The notes: generated from the letters alone by a model not told the origin. DNA of 64,000 nt from Wocania_A spongiicola (GCF_023502325.1 NZ_JAMFLZ010000007.1:62001-126000), one strand, 5' to 3'; shown: positions 1 to 9,010, numbered from the stretch's first letter. Program-made: numbers and translations.

Positions 1-506
1 AAATCTTCCAGGTCTTCGTTTTCATCTTCTTCATCGTTTTCAAGATTCTCATTTGTTGGTAAAATATGTCCCATCTTCTGTCCATTCATGTCAGAAAATA
101 AAGTCATCACTTTCAAACTCTCATCCATAACCATAAGCATACTCCCTATTTGTTTATTCTTCCCCATATCAGGCTTTGCTCCAAAATATTTAGCTTCTGG
201 CTTTAAGTAATATACCATATTAACGTTGTTGCCATTGGCTTGCATTTGCAAAACATACTTCCATTCAAACTCATAACTTAATGGCAAAATAGACGGGTCT
301 TCGCTTTTTCTGGAAAAGTCAAAATTCAATACTTTTTCAGCACTTTTTTCAGCCATTCTTGCAGCTTTATCTTCGGCTTTTCTAATAATGGCTTCTTTTG
401 CAGCTTCTTCAGCTCTCTGTTTTAGTTTTTTTAAAAACTGACCATGAGATAACTGACTTGAAAAAATAAAACCCAAAAGAAAAACTGGTAGTAATTTCAT
501 TTTCAT
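1..506 (-). CDS. Secreted protein, DUF4412-like, C-terminus cut by window edge
   Basis: The frame is open from an ATG at 504-506 to the left edge, so at least 168 residues are visible and the end is missing. The protein starts MKMKLLPVFLLGFIF, a signal peptide ending near HGQ. A Lys/Ala/Glu-rich helical stretch follows (residues 25-60), then a beta-type region containing YEFEWKYVLQMQ and an acidic run of Glu/Asp near the visible end. This arrangement is like secreted DUF4412 proteins of flavobacteria, which bind an unknown ligand in the periplasm or outside the cell. It diverges from the sigma-factor gene at 625 across about 118 bp. The family call is recall only; function is unknown. Confidence 0.55.
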   Translation of the reverse strand, partial: MKMKLLPVFLLGFIFSSQLSHGQFLKKLKQRAEEAAKEAIIRKAEDKAARMAEKSAEKVLNFDFSRKSEDPSILPLSYEFEWKYVLQMQANGNNVNMVYYLKPEAKYFGAKPDMGKNKQIGSMLMVMDESLKVMTLFSDMNGQKMGHILPTNENLENDEEDENEDLED

Positions 507-624
507 AATGTTAACAGGATTTAATTAATTATATCTTTTAGTGTTGCCCCTTAAAAAAAGTAAACATTGAATTGTAATTATTTTATATTTACATCTGTTT
601 ACTTAAAGAAAAATTGAACACTAA

Positions 625-1182
625 ATGCTAGAAAGCAACTTGATTGAAGGGCTTAAAAAAGGAGACAAACATGTTTTAAAACATATTTACATCTCTAACA
701 AAGCAGCTTTTTTAAATTTTGCTAAAAAGTATCCAATATCTAAAGAGGAGATTGTTGACATATACCAAGACAGTATAGTTGCTCTTAGAGAAAATGCAAT
801 TAATGGTAAGATTGATGATTTGAAGAGTACATTAAAAACGTATCTATTTAGTATTGGTAAATACATGATTTACAAAAAATTAAAGCAAAACAAAAAGATG
901 CATTTGATTGATGATCTTTTAGAATTTGAAACTTCTAATGAATTAAAAGCATTTAATGAAATTAATAATGAATTGTCTCAAGAACAAGTACAATTGCAGA
1001 GGGCTTTTAAAAATTTGGGACAGAAATGCAAAGATGTACTCACCCTATTTTATTATAGAGGTTTTAATCTTGAAGAGATTATGGTTGAATTAAATTATAC
1101 AAATAAAGATGTTGTGAAAAGTCAGAAATCGCGTTGTATAAAGACCCTAAAAACAATGATTTTAAAACATAACAATGGATAA
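625..1182 (+). CDS. ECF-type RNA polymerase sigma-70 family factor
   Basis: This 185-residue protein has the two-domain ECF sigma layout. Region 2 lies at about 10-95, with KKYPISKEEIVDIYQDS as the core-binding helix and a Lys-rich recognition stretch. Region 4 lies at about 120-180, with CKDVLTLFYYRGFNLEEI and a helix-turn-helix before the C-terminus. Its stop overlaps the start of the next gene by 8 bp, so the two are translationally coupled. That partner is a single-pass membrane protein fitting an anti-sigma factor. A weak -7-like TATATTTA lies at 584-591. The target promoter is unknown; the convergent CHAT gene is an obvious candidate target. Confidence 0.85.
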   Translation: MLESNLIEGLKKGDKHVLKHIYISNKAAFLNFAKKYPISKEEIVDIYQDSIVALRENAINGKIDDLKSTLKTYLFSIGKYMIYKKLKQNKKMHLIDDLLEFETSNELKAFNEINNELSQEQVQLQRAFKNLGQKCKDVLTLFYYRGFNLEEIMVELNYTNKDVVKSQKSRCIKTLKTMILKHNNG

Positions 1183-1885
1183 AAACGAATTAATAGCATC
1201 CTATTTTTCTAAAACACTTTCAAAGGCTGATAAAAAAGTATTTGACCATTTAATGGATACAGATTCTGAATTTGCAGACAATGTTCTATTTCATAAGAAT
1301 TTAAAAAAATCTATACAAAAAGAAGAACAAGAAGCTACAAAAAAAATATTACAGGATTTTGAGCAAGAAAAAAGTTCATCTTTTAATTATAAAAAAATAG
1401 TAGCAGCTTCTATTATTGTATTAATTGGTTTATCTTGTTTTTGGTATTTAAATACCGAAAAGACTAATCCTGATAAACTTTTTACTGATAATTTTACACC
1501 TTATAGAAACGTTGTTCAGCCTATTGTTAGAGGAGAAACTGATAATGATTTAAAAACAAAAGCTTTTGTTGCTTACGAATCGAAAAAATACAATGAGGCT
1601 ATAAGTTATTTTAATGAGGTTTTAGCATCAGAACCTAGCAATACTATTTTATTTTATAAAGCCAATGCTTTGTTACAGGTTAATAAAACAAATGATGCTA
1701 TTTTAATTTTTCAAGACAATTTAAAAACTCAAGATGCTTTCCAAGATAAAAACTTGTGGTATTTATCTTTAGCTTACTTAAAAAACAATAATATTGAGGC
1801 TTCAAAACAAACTCTAAGTAAATTACTTTCTAATCATGAATTCAAAAAAGAGGAAGCAAAATTGTTATTTAAAAAACTGGATTAA
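1175..1885 (+). CDS. Probable anti-sigma factor with membrane anchor and TPR region
   Basis: The 236-residue protein has a charged cytoplasmic N-terminus (1-72), one transmembrane helix (about 74-92, IVAASIIVLIGLSCFWYL), and an outward-facing part with two or three TPR-like helix pairs (about 128-225, for example AFVAYESKKYNEAISYFNEV). The order sigma factor then membrane protein, with an 8-bp overlap, is the usual sigma/anti-sigma arrangement; TPRs outside suggest it senses a protein partner. Its last 21 bp overlap the end of the CHAT gene on the other strand. Anti-sigma function is inferred from context, since no zinc-finger (ZAS) motif is visible. Confidence 0.6.
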   Translation: MDKNELIASYFSKTLSKADKKVFDHLMDTDSEFADNVLFHKNLKKSIQKEEQEATKKILQDFEQEKSSSFNYKKIVAASIIVLIGLSCFWYLNTEKTNPDKLFTDNFTPYRNVVQPIVRGETDNDLKTKAFVAYESKKYNEAISYFNEVLASEPSNTILFYKANALLQVNKTNDAILIFQDNLKTQDAFQDKNLWYLSLAYLKNNNIEASKQTLSKLLSNHEFKKEEAKLLFKKLD

Positions 1886-4606
1886 CTGTTTTCTTTTATA
1901 AAGTATAATAATTACAATTAACACCCCCAATACTAGGGCAAACCAATAGTTTGTTGCCGATGATGCTATAGGAGACATATCTCCCGATATCACAAAACCA
2001 GCCCAATAAAAAGGGTGTCTTAATTCTGCATCTTTTGTTTCTTTTAAATAATCTATTTTAGCTAGCCTTAGCGCAGCATCTTTTGTTTTTCCTAACTTTA
2101 AATACTTATAGAAATGCACCATAATCTTTGATGTTTCTACATCAGGGACTTGCCATAAACTGGACACTGTACATGGAACCCCCGAAAATGTAAATGCCCG
2201 TTGTAGTGATATAGCGCCTTCAGGATTTTTCAAATCACTTTTTCCTGTATTACAAGCGCTTAATACGGCTAATTCTGCTTTAAGATTTAAGCCGTATAAT
2301 TCTTCGAGATACATTTTATTATTTTCTTCTTTTTCTGTAAAAGAAAAATAACTTAGTTCTGGGTTTGCATCATTCAGTTTAGCATGCATAGCCAAATGCA
2401 ACACGTCAGCCTTAAAAGCATTATTAATGAAATTACTTTTCAAAGCATCATCACCAATAAACAATTCTCCATTAAATATGTTGTGAATACTTTTAGATTC
2501 ACTTAAAGCCCCTTGCAGATTAGTTTCGCCATTTAAATTATACGTTGGAGAGAAAATATATAAATTATTTTCGGCCTTGGACTCACTCATTCCAGTGTTG
2601 TTTATAAAAACCAAATGCGGTGCATAACTCACACTATAATCTTCAACTAAAAAGTTACCCGACTTTGTGGTTAAAGTTTCAAACGGTAAATGGTGCAATA
2701 TGCCATCAGGGATTACTATTATAGAATTATAATTACTAATATTAATAGGAATTAAAGCCTTTGTTAACTCTTTTCCCAAAATTCTATGCTCTTTTATTGA
2801 TGATAAATTATTAATATAAGCTTCAATTTTTTCTTCTGTTAAAACACTTTTTTCAACAGGAATAATTTCAATATTGTTTGCAGTAATTACAAAAACAAAA
2901 AAATGCTTTTTATGCTTTTTGTACCGTAGAATAATTTGTCCTTTTACTAATTGCTTTTGCAAATTTTCAATACTAAAGTCTTGATATACAAAAGAGGCTA
3001 TTTTGGGATAATCTTTCTTTAATTGCTTATTAAATGCTTCAAGTGCTTCTTTTGTATTTATATACTTTTGGTTGTCATTCTTTTGTTTTGCCAAAAGCAT
3101 TATTTGCCTCAATTCTAGCTCTTTATATCTTACACTATCTGGAATTGCAATATTGGCTGTAGTCCTATTATTTATAAATGCTTTCCAAGCTAAACGGTTT
3201 TCAATATTTTCAATATCATTAATAATGCTAATATTAAAATTTTTATCCTCATTTAACTTCTGAGTATTTAAAATTCCTGATATTGATTTATTATAAATTT
3301 CTTTGGTGTTTTTATTGAATTTACTTTGCCAATAACAATTTTTAAATTGTTTTAATGCTATTAGATAAATCTTATTCGCTTGTTCAACTACCGTATCATC
3401 ATTAGAAAAAGCTTCTAGAAACTCATCGGCTAATTCAACAAGTAAGCCCGTGTGATGAAGAACAAAACTTGGCTTAAAGTTTGAATAATCTTGCTTTAGA
3501 TAAGTAGAGTCATTATGAATTGATGATACCATTTGGAATAACGCTTCTTCAGCCTTTTCCTTGGCTTTCATTTTAAAAAACGCTTTAGCTTTCATAGCTA
3601 TAAAAAATGAACGCCTTGTATCAGTTTCTTTTGATATAGTCAATAATTCGTTAGCACCTTTTAACACATCCTCAAATGCTTCTTTTTCTAATAAAAGCTT
3701 ATTATAATTAAACTTAAATTGTAAATAACTGTCCTTATTATTCTCTTTATTTAAATTTTTAAATGCTTTATCTAAATAACTTTCAGCCCTCATTAAAGCT
3801 ATGTTTTTGTCAAACTTATCAATATTAACAAGATAAAAATCAGCCATTAAATTCAAGGAAACAGCATACATTAATGTCTCTGCTGGATTAAATGTTTTTC
3901 TTTTTTTCACAGCCTCTAAATCATTTAAATGATTCAACGCTTCTTCTTCTTTTTTCCACGAACAATAGAGACTTATAGAGTAGTGTTTAAAAAGCACATC
4001 TTTTGATGTCTTGTTTTTCTTTGCCTTAATAATGTCGTATCCTTTTTGCAGATAATTTTCAGCTTCTTCAAAATATCCTAAATACTTCGTTTCATAGCTA
4101 AGCTCTGCATACACCTCCAATAGATAGTCATAGTCAGGATTATCAAGTTTTCCTAAAATAACCGCAGATTCTTTTAAGGATTTATAATAATCTGTACGTC
4201 GATTAAAATAATATTCGGCATATGAACGGTCAAATAGTATGGTTGCGTGTAAATTAGAATCTTTTCCAGATTTTGGCAAACTATTTATTGCATTATTAAA
4301 ATCTGCAATCGCTAACTGATAATTTCCTAAAGTGTAATTTGCATAGCCCTTTTTGTGCCTAATTTTAGAAATTAATAAGCTATCTATTTTAGGTTTTTTT
4401 AGTAATTCGTTTTCCCATTTCTGGGCATTTTCGATAAGAGCATTGTATTTTTTACCTCTATAATAACTATCCAAAACAGCAATTATACTATCGCTGTTTT
4501 TTAATTTAATATTAGTTTCTAATAAGGCATTTAACGTTGTTTTTGCCTGTACAGATTCTTTTAAAAAGAAAATGCACAAAATCGACAAAAAACAAACTTT
4601 CTTCAA
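1865..4606 (-). CDS. TPR-repeat CHAT (caspase-like) domain protein, membrane anchored
   Basis: This 913-residue protein has a signal peptide (1-21), a long run of TPR-like helices (about 25-480), then a CHAT peptidase-like domain (about 560-865) and a C-terminal transmembrane helix followed by KRKQ (about 888-905). Both catalytic positions of the caspase-like fold are present: His741 in LHLAMHAKLN and Cys785 in LSACNTG. The domain should sit in the periplasm, tethered by the tail. Related CHAT proteins cut partner proteins or act as caspase-like switches. The gene converges on the sigma/anti-sigma pair with a 21-bp overlap of coding ends, so read-through from either side would make antisense RNA. 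Confidence 0.85.
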   Translation of the reverse strand: MKKVCFLSILCIFFLKESVQAKTTLNALLETNIKLKNSDSIIAVLDSYYRGKKYNALIENAQKWENELLKKPKIDSLLISKIRHKKGYANYTLGNYQLAIADFNNAINSLPKSGKDSNLHATILFDRSYAEYYFNRRTDYYKSLKESAVILGKLDNPDYDYLLEVYAELSYETKYLGYFEEAENYLQKGYDIIKAKKNKTSKDVLFKHYSISLYCSWKKEEEALNHLNDLEAVKKRKTFNPAETLMYAVSLNLMADFYLVNIDKFDKNIALMRAESYLDKAFKNLNKENNKDSYLQFKFNYNKLLLEKEAFEDVLKGANELLTISKETDTRRSFFIAMKAKAFFKMKAKEKAEEALFQMVSSIHNDSTYLKQDYSNFKPSFVLHHTGLLVELADEFLEAFSNDDTVVEQANKIYLIALKQFKNCYWQSKFNKNTKEIYNKSISGILNTQKLNEDKNFNISIINDIENIENRLAWKAFINNRTTANIAIPDSVRYKELELRQIMLLAKQKNDNQKYINTKEALEAFNKQLKKDYPKIASFVYQDFSIENLQKQLVKGQIILRYKKHKKHFFVFVITANNIEIIPVEKSVLTEEKIEAYINNLSSIKEHRILGKELTKALIPINISNYNSIIVIPDGILHHLPFETLTTKSGNFLVEDYSVSYAPHLVFINNTGMSESKAENNLYIFSPTYNLNGETNLQGALSESKSIHNIFNGELFIGDDALKSNFINNAFKADVLHLAMHAKLNDANPELSYFSFTEKEENNKMYLEELYGLNLKAELAVLSACNTGKSDLKNPEGAISLQRAFTFSGVPCTVSSLWQVPDVETSKIMVHFYKYLKLGKTKDAALRLAKIDYLKETKDAELRHPFYWAGFVISGDMSPIASSATNYWFALVLGVLIVIIILYKRKQLIQFFK

Positions 4607-4617
4607 TTTATATATTG

Positions 4618-5184
4618 TTATTTATGGTTCTCTACAACCTTTTCTAATTCCATATACCAATCTTCTCCAAACTTTCTTATAAGTGCTTCTTTTACAAATT
4701 TGTAAACTGGAACTTGAAGTTCTTTCCCAAGTGTACAAGCATCATCACAAATTTCCCATTTATTATAATTCACAGCTGAAAATTCAGAATATTCCTTTAC
4801 ACGAATTGGATATAAATGACAAGATACTGGTTTTTTCCAAGAAATTTCTCCCTGATTATAAGCTTCTTCAATACCGCAAAGTGCTGTGTTTTTTTCATCA
4901 AAAATAACATAAGCACAATCAGCATTATTAATCAAAGGAGTTTCAAGGTCTCCAAAATCAGTAACAATATGTGTTCCTTGCTGCTCAATAGCTTCAACTC
5001 CTTGTTTTCTTAAAAATGGTTTTACTTTAGGGTAAATATCTTTTAGAATTTGAACTTCTTCTTTATCAAGTGGTGCACCAGCATCTCCATCAATACAACA
5101 AGCCCCTTTACATGCCGATAGATTGCATACAAAATCTTTATCTATAATATCTTCTGAAACTATGGTTTTTCCTAATTGAAACAT
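4618..5184 (-). CDS. DUF3109 family cysteine-cluster protein
   Basis: A 188-residue protein recognised as DUF3109. It carries clustered cysteines near the N-terminus (CNLSACKGACC) and more further on (NADCAYVIF, CGIEEAY, SCHLYPIR, CDDACTLG), a pattern seen in YkgJ-like metal or iron-sulfur binding proteins. Length fits the family. It ends 11 bp upstream of the CHAT gene on the same strand and could be transcribed with it. The start is preceded by a perfect -7 element at 5208-5215. The biochemical role of the family is not established. Confidence 0.8.
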   Translation of the reverse strand: MFQLGKTIVSEDIIDKDFVCNLSACKGACCIDGDAGAPLDKEEVQILKDIYPKVKPFLRKQGVEAIEQQGTHIVTDFGDLETPLINNADCAYVIFDEKNTALCGIEEAYNQGEISWKKPVSCHLYPIRVKEYSEFSAVNYNKWEICDDACTLGKELQVPVYKFVKEALIRKFGEDWYMELEKVVENHK

Positions 5185-5207
5185 GTTTATAAACTAAAAG
5201 TTTTGAG

Positions 5208-5215
5208 CAAAAATA
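5208..5215 (-). promoter_or_regulatory. -7 promoter element (TATTTTTG) for the DUF3109 gene
   Basis: The minus strand reads TATTTTTG, an exact match to the Bacteroidota TAnnTTTG element, 24 bp upstream of the ATG at 5184. No clear -33 TTG was found, which is common in this group. Position and match are seen directly; promoter activity is inferred. Confidence 0.45.
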
Positions 5216-5356
5216 GAGAAACTTTACTCGATAATCGAGATTTAAATACTTTGATAATTGCTTCAAAAGTTTTTGATTCTTATGCTTATATTCACTCATT
5301 ACCATGATTTAATATAGTTTACCTTAATTTAATGTTATAAATCAGTTATAATCATC

Positions 5357-5364
5357 TACTTTTG
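5357..5364 (+). promoter_or_regulatory. -7 promoter element (TACTTTTG) for the MarC-family gene
   Basis: TACTTTTG matches TAnnTTTG exactly and lies 24 bp upstream of the ATG at 5388, giving a leader of roughly 15-18 nt. Promoter activity is inferred from position and match. Confidence 0.45.
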
Positions 5365-5387
5365 CGGAAAAAGTAAAACTAAAACGC

Positions 5388-5975
5388 ATGCAACTCAATT
5401 TTAAAGAAATTTTCACTGCATTTATGGTGTTATTTGCAGTGATTGATATTATAGGAAATATTCCTATTGTTATTGATTTACGCAAAAAAGCAGGACATAT
5501 ACAAAGTGAAAAAGCATCAATAATAGCTGGAGTTATTTTAATTTTATTCTTGTTTTTAGGAAAAAGTATATTAAACCTTATTGGTATTGATGTAAATTCG
5601 TTTGCAGTAGCTGGTGCGTTTATTTTATTTTTTATTGCTTTAGAAATGATTTTAGGCATTACGCTTTACAAGCAAGAAGAAAATGCATCAATGACTACGG
5701 CTGTTTTTCCTTTAGCATTCCCATTAATTGCTGGACCAGGAAGTTTAACAACTTTACTATCTTTAAGGGCGGAATTTAGAACAGAAAACATCATTATTGC
5801 TGTTTTAATGAATGTTATTATCATTTATATTGTGCTTAAAACATCTTCAAAAATTGAACGTGTTATAGGGCAAAATGGCATTAACATTATTCGTAAAGTA
5901 TTTGGGGTTATATTGCTAGCTATAGCAGTAAAATTATTTGCTCATAATATAAAAGCCTTATTTGATATTGCTTAG
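5388..5975 (+). CDS. MarC/UPF0056 family inner membrane protein
   Basis: The 195-residue protein is almost entirely hydrophobic with about six transmembrane helices. The segment IIGNIPIVIDLRKKAG in the first third and AFPLIAGPGSLTTLLSL in the middle are typical of the MarC (NAAT) family. Length is normal. The family is annotated as possible amino-acid or solute transporters, but its role is unsettled and the old link to multiple antibiotic resistance was not upheld. It has its own promoter and is followed 52 bp later by a small membrane-protein gene on the same strand. Confidence 0.85.
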   Translation: MQLNFKEIFTAFMVLFAVIDIIGNIPIVIDLRKKAGHIQSEKASIIAGVILILFLFLGKSILNLIGIDVNSFAVAGAFILFFIALEMILGITLYKQEENASMTTAVFPLAFPLIAGPGSLTTLLSLRAEFRTENIIIAVLMNVIIIYIVLKTSSKIERVIGQNGINIIRKVFGVILLAIAVKLFAHNIKALFDIA

Positions 5976-6027
5976 CCCATAATGAGCATTTGGCAAACAA
6001 GCGTTATTGAAAAATAATTAAAAACAC

Positions 6028-6231
6028 ATGAAAATATTAACCGTATTACTTAGTATTGTTGCTCTTGCGCTTATCGTTTTTAACTTTACTAAAATAGATT
6101 TTAATGCACCTTTTGAAGGCGATAGTATGATTGCATTAATAACCATTGTAGCATCATTTTGTGTTATTATAATGATGAGTATTCTAAGGGTTTCAAAACG
6201 CATTGAGCAAAAAACAAAAGGATCTAAATAA
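6028..6231 (+). CDS. Small two-helix membrane protein
   Basis: A 67-residue protein with two hydrophobic helices (about 3-22 and 36-55) and a basic tail ending KQKTKGSK. Its stop and the start of the next gene share one base (6231), so it is likely translated together with the small flavoprotein downstream. No family is recognised beyond a small membrane protein common in flavobacteria. A long opposite-strand frame over the same bases is a low-complexity shadow. Confidence 0.6.
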   Translation: MKILTVLLSIVALALIVFNFTKIDFNAPFEGDSMIALITIVASFCVIIMMSILRVSKRIEQKTKGSK

Positions 6232-6836
6232 TGTTTGATGCTTTAATAATTGGTGGTGGTGCAGCTGGTTTATCTTGTGCTTTGGTTTTGGGGTCTGCAA
6301 AAAACAAACCCTTTGCTGAGAACAAGCAAATTGCTATTATAACGCACCAAAAAACATCGCATTTACAAACTGCGTTATTTAATAATGTATTGGGGTTAAC
6401 TCCAGAAACTACTGGGGCTTCTATTTTAGAAAGTGGCAAAAAGCAATTGTATGACTTATACCCACATGTCGAGCAAATTAAAAACGAAAAAGTTTGTGTT
6501 ATCTCTAAATCTGCAAACGGATTTAAAGTTGAAACCAACAAAAACACTTACCAATCTAAATTAGTAGTTATTGCTGTTGGATATACTAATTTAATGACTA
6601 TTAAAGGCCTAGAGCAATATATAGAACCGCACCCAAGAACAGTGATTGAAAAAGACCGTATTTGGTTAAAAAACACAGATCATTTGATTGAAAAAAACCT
6701 ATATGTTGCTGGTACATTAGCAGGTTGGCGCAGTCAATTTTCCATAGCTTCTGGAAGTGGTGCGCATGTAGCTACCGATATTTTAACGCTTTGGAATGGA
6801 GGGAAGCATACTAAAGTGCATGATAAAGTGGTTTGA
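6231..6836 (+). CDS. Small FAD-binding oxidoreductase, thioredoxin-reductase-like
   Basis: The 201-residue protein begins with an ADP-binding Rossmann motif (LIIGGGAAGLSCALVLGSA) and ends with the FAD-contacting motif LYVAGTLAGWRSQFSIASGSG, as in class II pyridine nucleotide-disulfide reductases. It is only about two-thirds of normal thioredoxin reductase length: the separate NAD(P)-binding domain is missing and no redox CxxC pair is present. It is therefore a minimal flavoprotein of unknown substrate, not a thioredoxin reductase. It converges on the S41 protease gene with a 9-bp gap. Confidence 0.75.
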   Translation: MFDALIIGGGAAGLSCALVLGSAKNKPFAENKQIAIITHQKTSHLQTALFNNVLGLTPETTGASILESGKKQLYDLYPHVEQIKNEKVCVISKSANGFKVETNKNTYQSKLVVIAVGYTNLMTIKGLEQYIEPHPRTVIEKDRIWLKNTDHLIEKNLYVAGTLAGWRSQFSIASGSGAHVATDILTLWNGGKHTKVHDKVV

Positions 6837-6845
6837 GAGCTTTAA

Positions 6846-8435
6846 TCATTTTCCATCACTCAACTTAATTACTTCATCTATCATAATATCGCGTTGATTG
6901 AAAACTTCTTCAAAAGCGCCATTACCATAAAGTTGATCAGCAAGAGTGGCTTTTATGTATTGTTTAACCTCGTTATGATACGCCACAAAAGTTATTTTAG
7001 AATCTGTTCGTACATTTAAATAATCTTGAAAAGCAAAAACTAAATCTTCACCCACCTCATAGCTATCAATAAAGTCGCGCCTTGAAATTCCATCATAAAC
7101 ATGACGGTCTTTTTCTAATTCTTCAAATACAAAATAACCAATAAAACCACGGCGTTGCAAAAAGGTAAGTGTTTCATTATGCATACTATTATCTATAGGC
7201 ACAAACACATCTGGTATAATGCCGCCACCACCATAAACAACTTTTCCTTCTGGGGTTGTAAATTTTAGCGAATCAGCAACTTTAATTTTTTCAGGATCTA
7301 AAAGTTCACCACTTTCTAATCTATCAAAATACTCATCGTAATAATCTTTATGTCCTTTTTTATAAGGCCTTTGTATAGAACGCCCTGTTGGAGTATAATA
7401 CCTTGACACTGTTAGGCGCACCGCACTTCCATCTCCTAAATCCATTTCGCGTTGTACGAGTCCTTTTCCGTAAGAGCGTCGTCCAACAATAGTCCCTTTA
7501 TCGTTATCTTGTAACGCACCTGCTACAATCTCACTTGCCGAAGCAGAGTTTTCGTCAATCAATACATAAACGTTGCCTTCTTCAAATTCGCCTTTACTTG
7601 TGGCAAAGCTTTTTTCGATATCTCCACGTTTATTTTTTGTAAATAAAATAAGTTTATCATCCTCTAAAAACTCATCAACAATTTGTTCTGCAATTCCTAA
7701 AAACCCACCTGGATTATCACGCAAATCTATTGCCAATTCGGTAGCACCAAGATGGATTAGCTTCTCTAATCCTGCTTTAAATTCCTTATAAGTAGATTCT
7801 GCAAAGCGGTTAATTTTTATATAACCCAATTTTTCGGTAAGCATATAGGAAGCATCAACACTTTTTATAGGAATGGTGCTGCGTTTTACAGTAAAATTTA
7901 AAAGCTTTGGTTCGCCTTTTCTATATACTTTTAATTTTACTTTACTATTAATTGGACCTTTAAGTTTTTTAACTAATTCGCCATCGTTTAAACGTTCGCC
8001 GTAAAGCGAATCGCCATTGGCCATAATAATACGGTCGCCACCTTTAATTCCTGCTTTTGCGCTTGGGCCATTCTCTATGGGTCTAATAACAGTAATAGTA
8101 TCTTTATAAGTATAAAAACTAACACCAATACCTACAAAATCACCTTTCATGTTTTCGGCAACACGTTCCATATCTTCTTTTGGGATGTATACCGAATGCG
8201 GGTCTAAATTATCTAGAATACCGTTAACTGTAACATCTACAATGCTATCTGTATTTATGTCATCTACATAATCATAATCAATGTAATCAATAAGCCTGTT
8301 AAGCTTGTCTTTTTTACTATTGGTTGAAAACAAACGATCTGGCGAGTCAGAAAAATTTAACTTCCCGCCAATAAAAATGCCTGCTGCAATAGCAACACCT
8401 AAAACCAATGGTAAATATTTTTTTTTGTACGACAT
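6846..8435 (-). CDS. S41 family C-terminal processing peptidase
   Basis: The 529-residue protein has an N-terminal membrane anchor or signal (residues 8-23), a PDZ domain (about 95-175) and a tail-specific protease domain. The Ser/Lys dyad is visible as Ser299 in NSASASE and Lys324 in SYGKG, the 25-residue spacing found in Prc/CtpA proteases. It degrades or trims proteins in the periplasm, recognising C-termini through the PDZ domain. Its ATG shares a base with the stop of the upstream dCMP deaminase gene, so the two form an operon. Confidence 0.9.
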   Translation of the reverse strand: MSYKKKYLPLVLGVAIAAGIFIGGKLNFSDSPDRLFSTNSKKDKLNRLIDYIDYDYVDDINTDSIVDVTVNGILDNLDPHSVYIPKEDMERVAENMKGDFVGIGVSFYTYKDTITVIRPIENGPSAKAGIKGGDRIIMANGDSLYGERLNDGELVKKLKGPINSKVKLKVYRKGEPKLLNFTVKRSTIPIKSVDASYMLTEKLGYIKINRFAESTYKEFKAGLEKLIHLGATELAIDLRDNPGGFLGIAEQIVDEFLEDDKLILFTKNKRGDIEKSFATSKGEFEEGNVYVLIDENSASASEIVAGALQDNDKGTIVGRRSYGKGLVQREMDLGDGSAVRLTVSRYYTPTGRSIQRPYKKGHKDYYDEYFDRLESGELLDPEKIKVADSLKFTTPEGKVVYGGGGIIPDVFVPIDNSMHNETLTFLQRRGFIGYFVFEELEKDRHVYDGISRRDFIDSYEVGEDLVFAFQDYLNVRTDSKITFVAYHNEVKQYIKATLADQLYGNGAFEEVFNQRDIMIDEVIKLSDGK

Positions 8436-8866
8436 TATTCGTCTATAACTTCAATTAATTTAAGTTCAATACCTGCTTTTTCTAAAAAGCGTAACCCAGA
8501 ATCGTCTTTATAAGCTTGATGATACACCACCTTAACTATACCTGCTTGATGTATTAATTTGCTACACTCTTTACAAGGCGACATGGTTATATATAACGTT
8601 GCTCCTTTTGCCGATTGTGTTGACGATGCAACTTTTAAAATAGCATTAGCCTCGGCATGCAACACGTACCACTTTGTGTAACCATCATCATCTTCACAAA
8701 AATTTTCAAATCCAGATGGAGTTCCATTATAACCATCAGAAATTATCATTCTATCCTTTACAATAAGCGCGCCAACTTGTCGGCGTTTGCAATACGATAA
8801 CTTCCCCCATTCTTCAGCAATTCTTAAATAAGCCTTATCGTACTTAAGTTGTTTATGTTCTGGCAT
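8435..8866 (-). CDS. dCMP deaminase family protein (ComEB-like)
   Basis: The 143-residue protein has the zinc-dependent deaminase motifs HAEANAIL and PCKECSKLI, plus SYCKRRQVGALIV and DGYNGTPSG typical of deoxycytidylate deaminases. It converts dCMP to dUMP for thymidylate synthesis; ComEB of competence operons is the same family. Length is normal. It is the first gene of a two-gene operon with the S41 protease; such pairing is common in flavobacteria and need not mean a shared pathway. Confidence 0.88.
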   Translation of the reverse strand: MPEHKQLKYDKAYLRIAEEWGKLSYCKRRQVGALIVKDRMIISDGYNGTPSGFENFCEDDDGYTKWYVLHAEANAILKVASSTQSAKGATLYITMSPCKECSKLIHQAGIVKVVYHQAYKDDSGLRFLEKAGIELKLIEVIDE

Positions 8867-8884
8867 TAATTTATGTTCTTATTA

Positions 8885-9010
8885 TGGCGTTACCCTCATT
8901 TTAAAATTTTAGAAATACTCTTTAATATTTCTAGTTATTCGGGTCAGGCTTTTCATTACAATCTTTTACAAAAAAGTAAAAGGATTTTCATTACAATCCT
9001 TAACGCGAAG
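8885..9010 (+). repeat. Dispersed flavobacterial intergenic repeat, copy A
   Basis: The segment contains GGCGTTACC, then GGGTCAGGCTTTTCATTACAATC, a TTTTACaaaaaaGTAAAA hairpin, a second ATTTTCATTACAATCC, and TTAACGCGAAGC. The same ordered blocks occur in reverse orientation at 56965-57064. Copy A has about 35 extra bp between the GGCGTTACC and GGGTC blocks. It fills most of the 280-bp gap between the dCMP deaminase and the lipoprotein gene. It contains no gene; the ordered shared blocks mark it as a non-coding repeat family. Confidence 0.6.

Noticed and set aside
5342..5659. Minus-strand frame of 105 codons opposite the MarC-type gene
   Set aside because: It is rich in Ile/Asn/Lys with no signal or motif and lies antisense to a well-supported gene with its own promoter.
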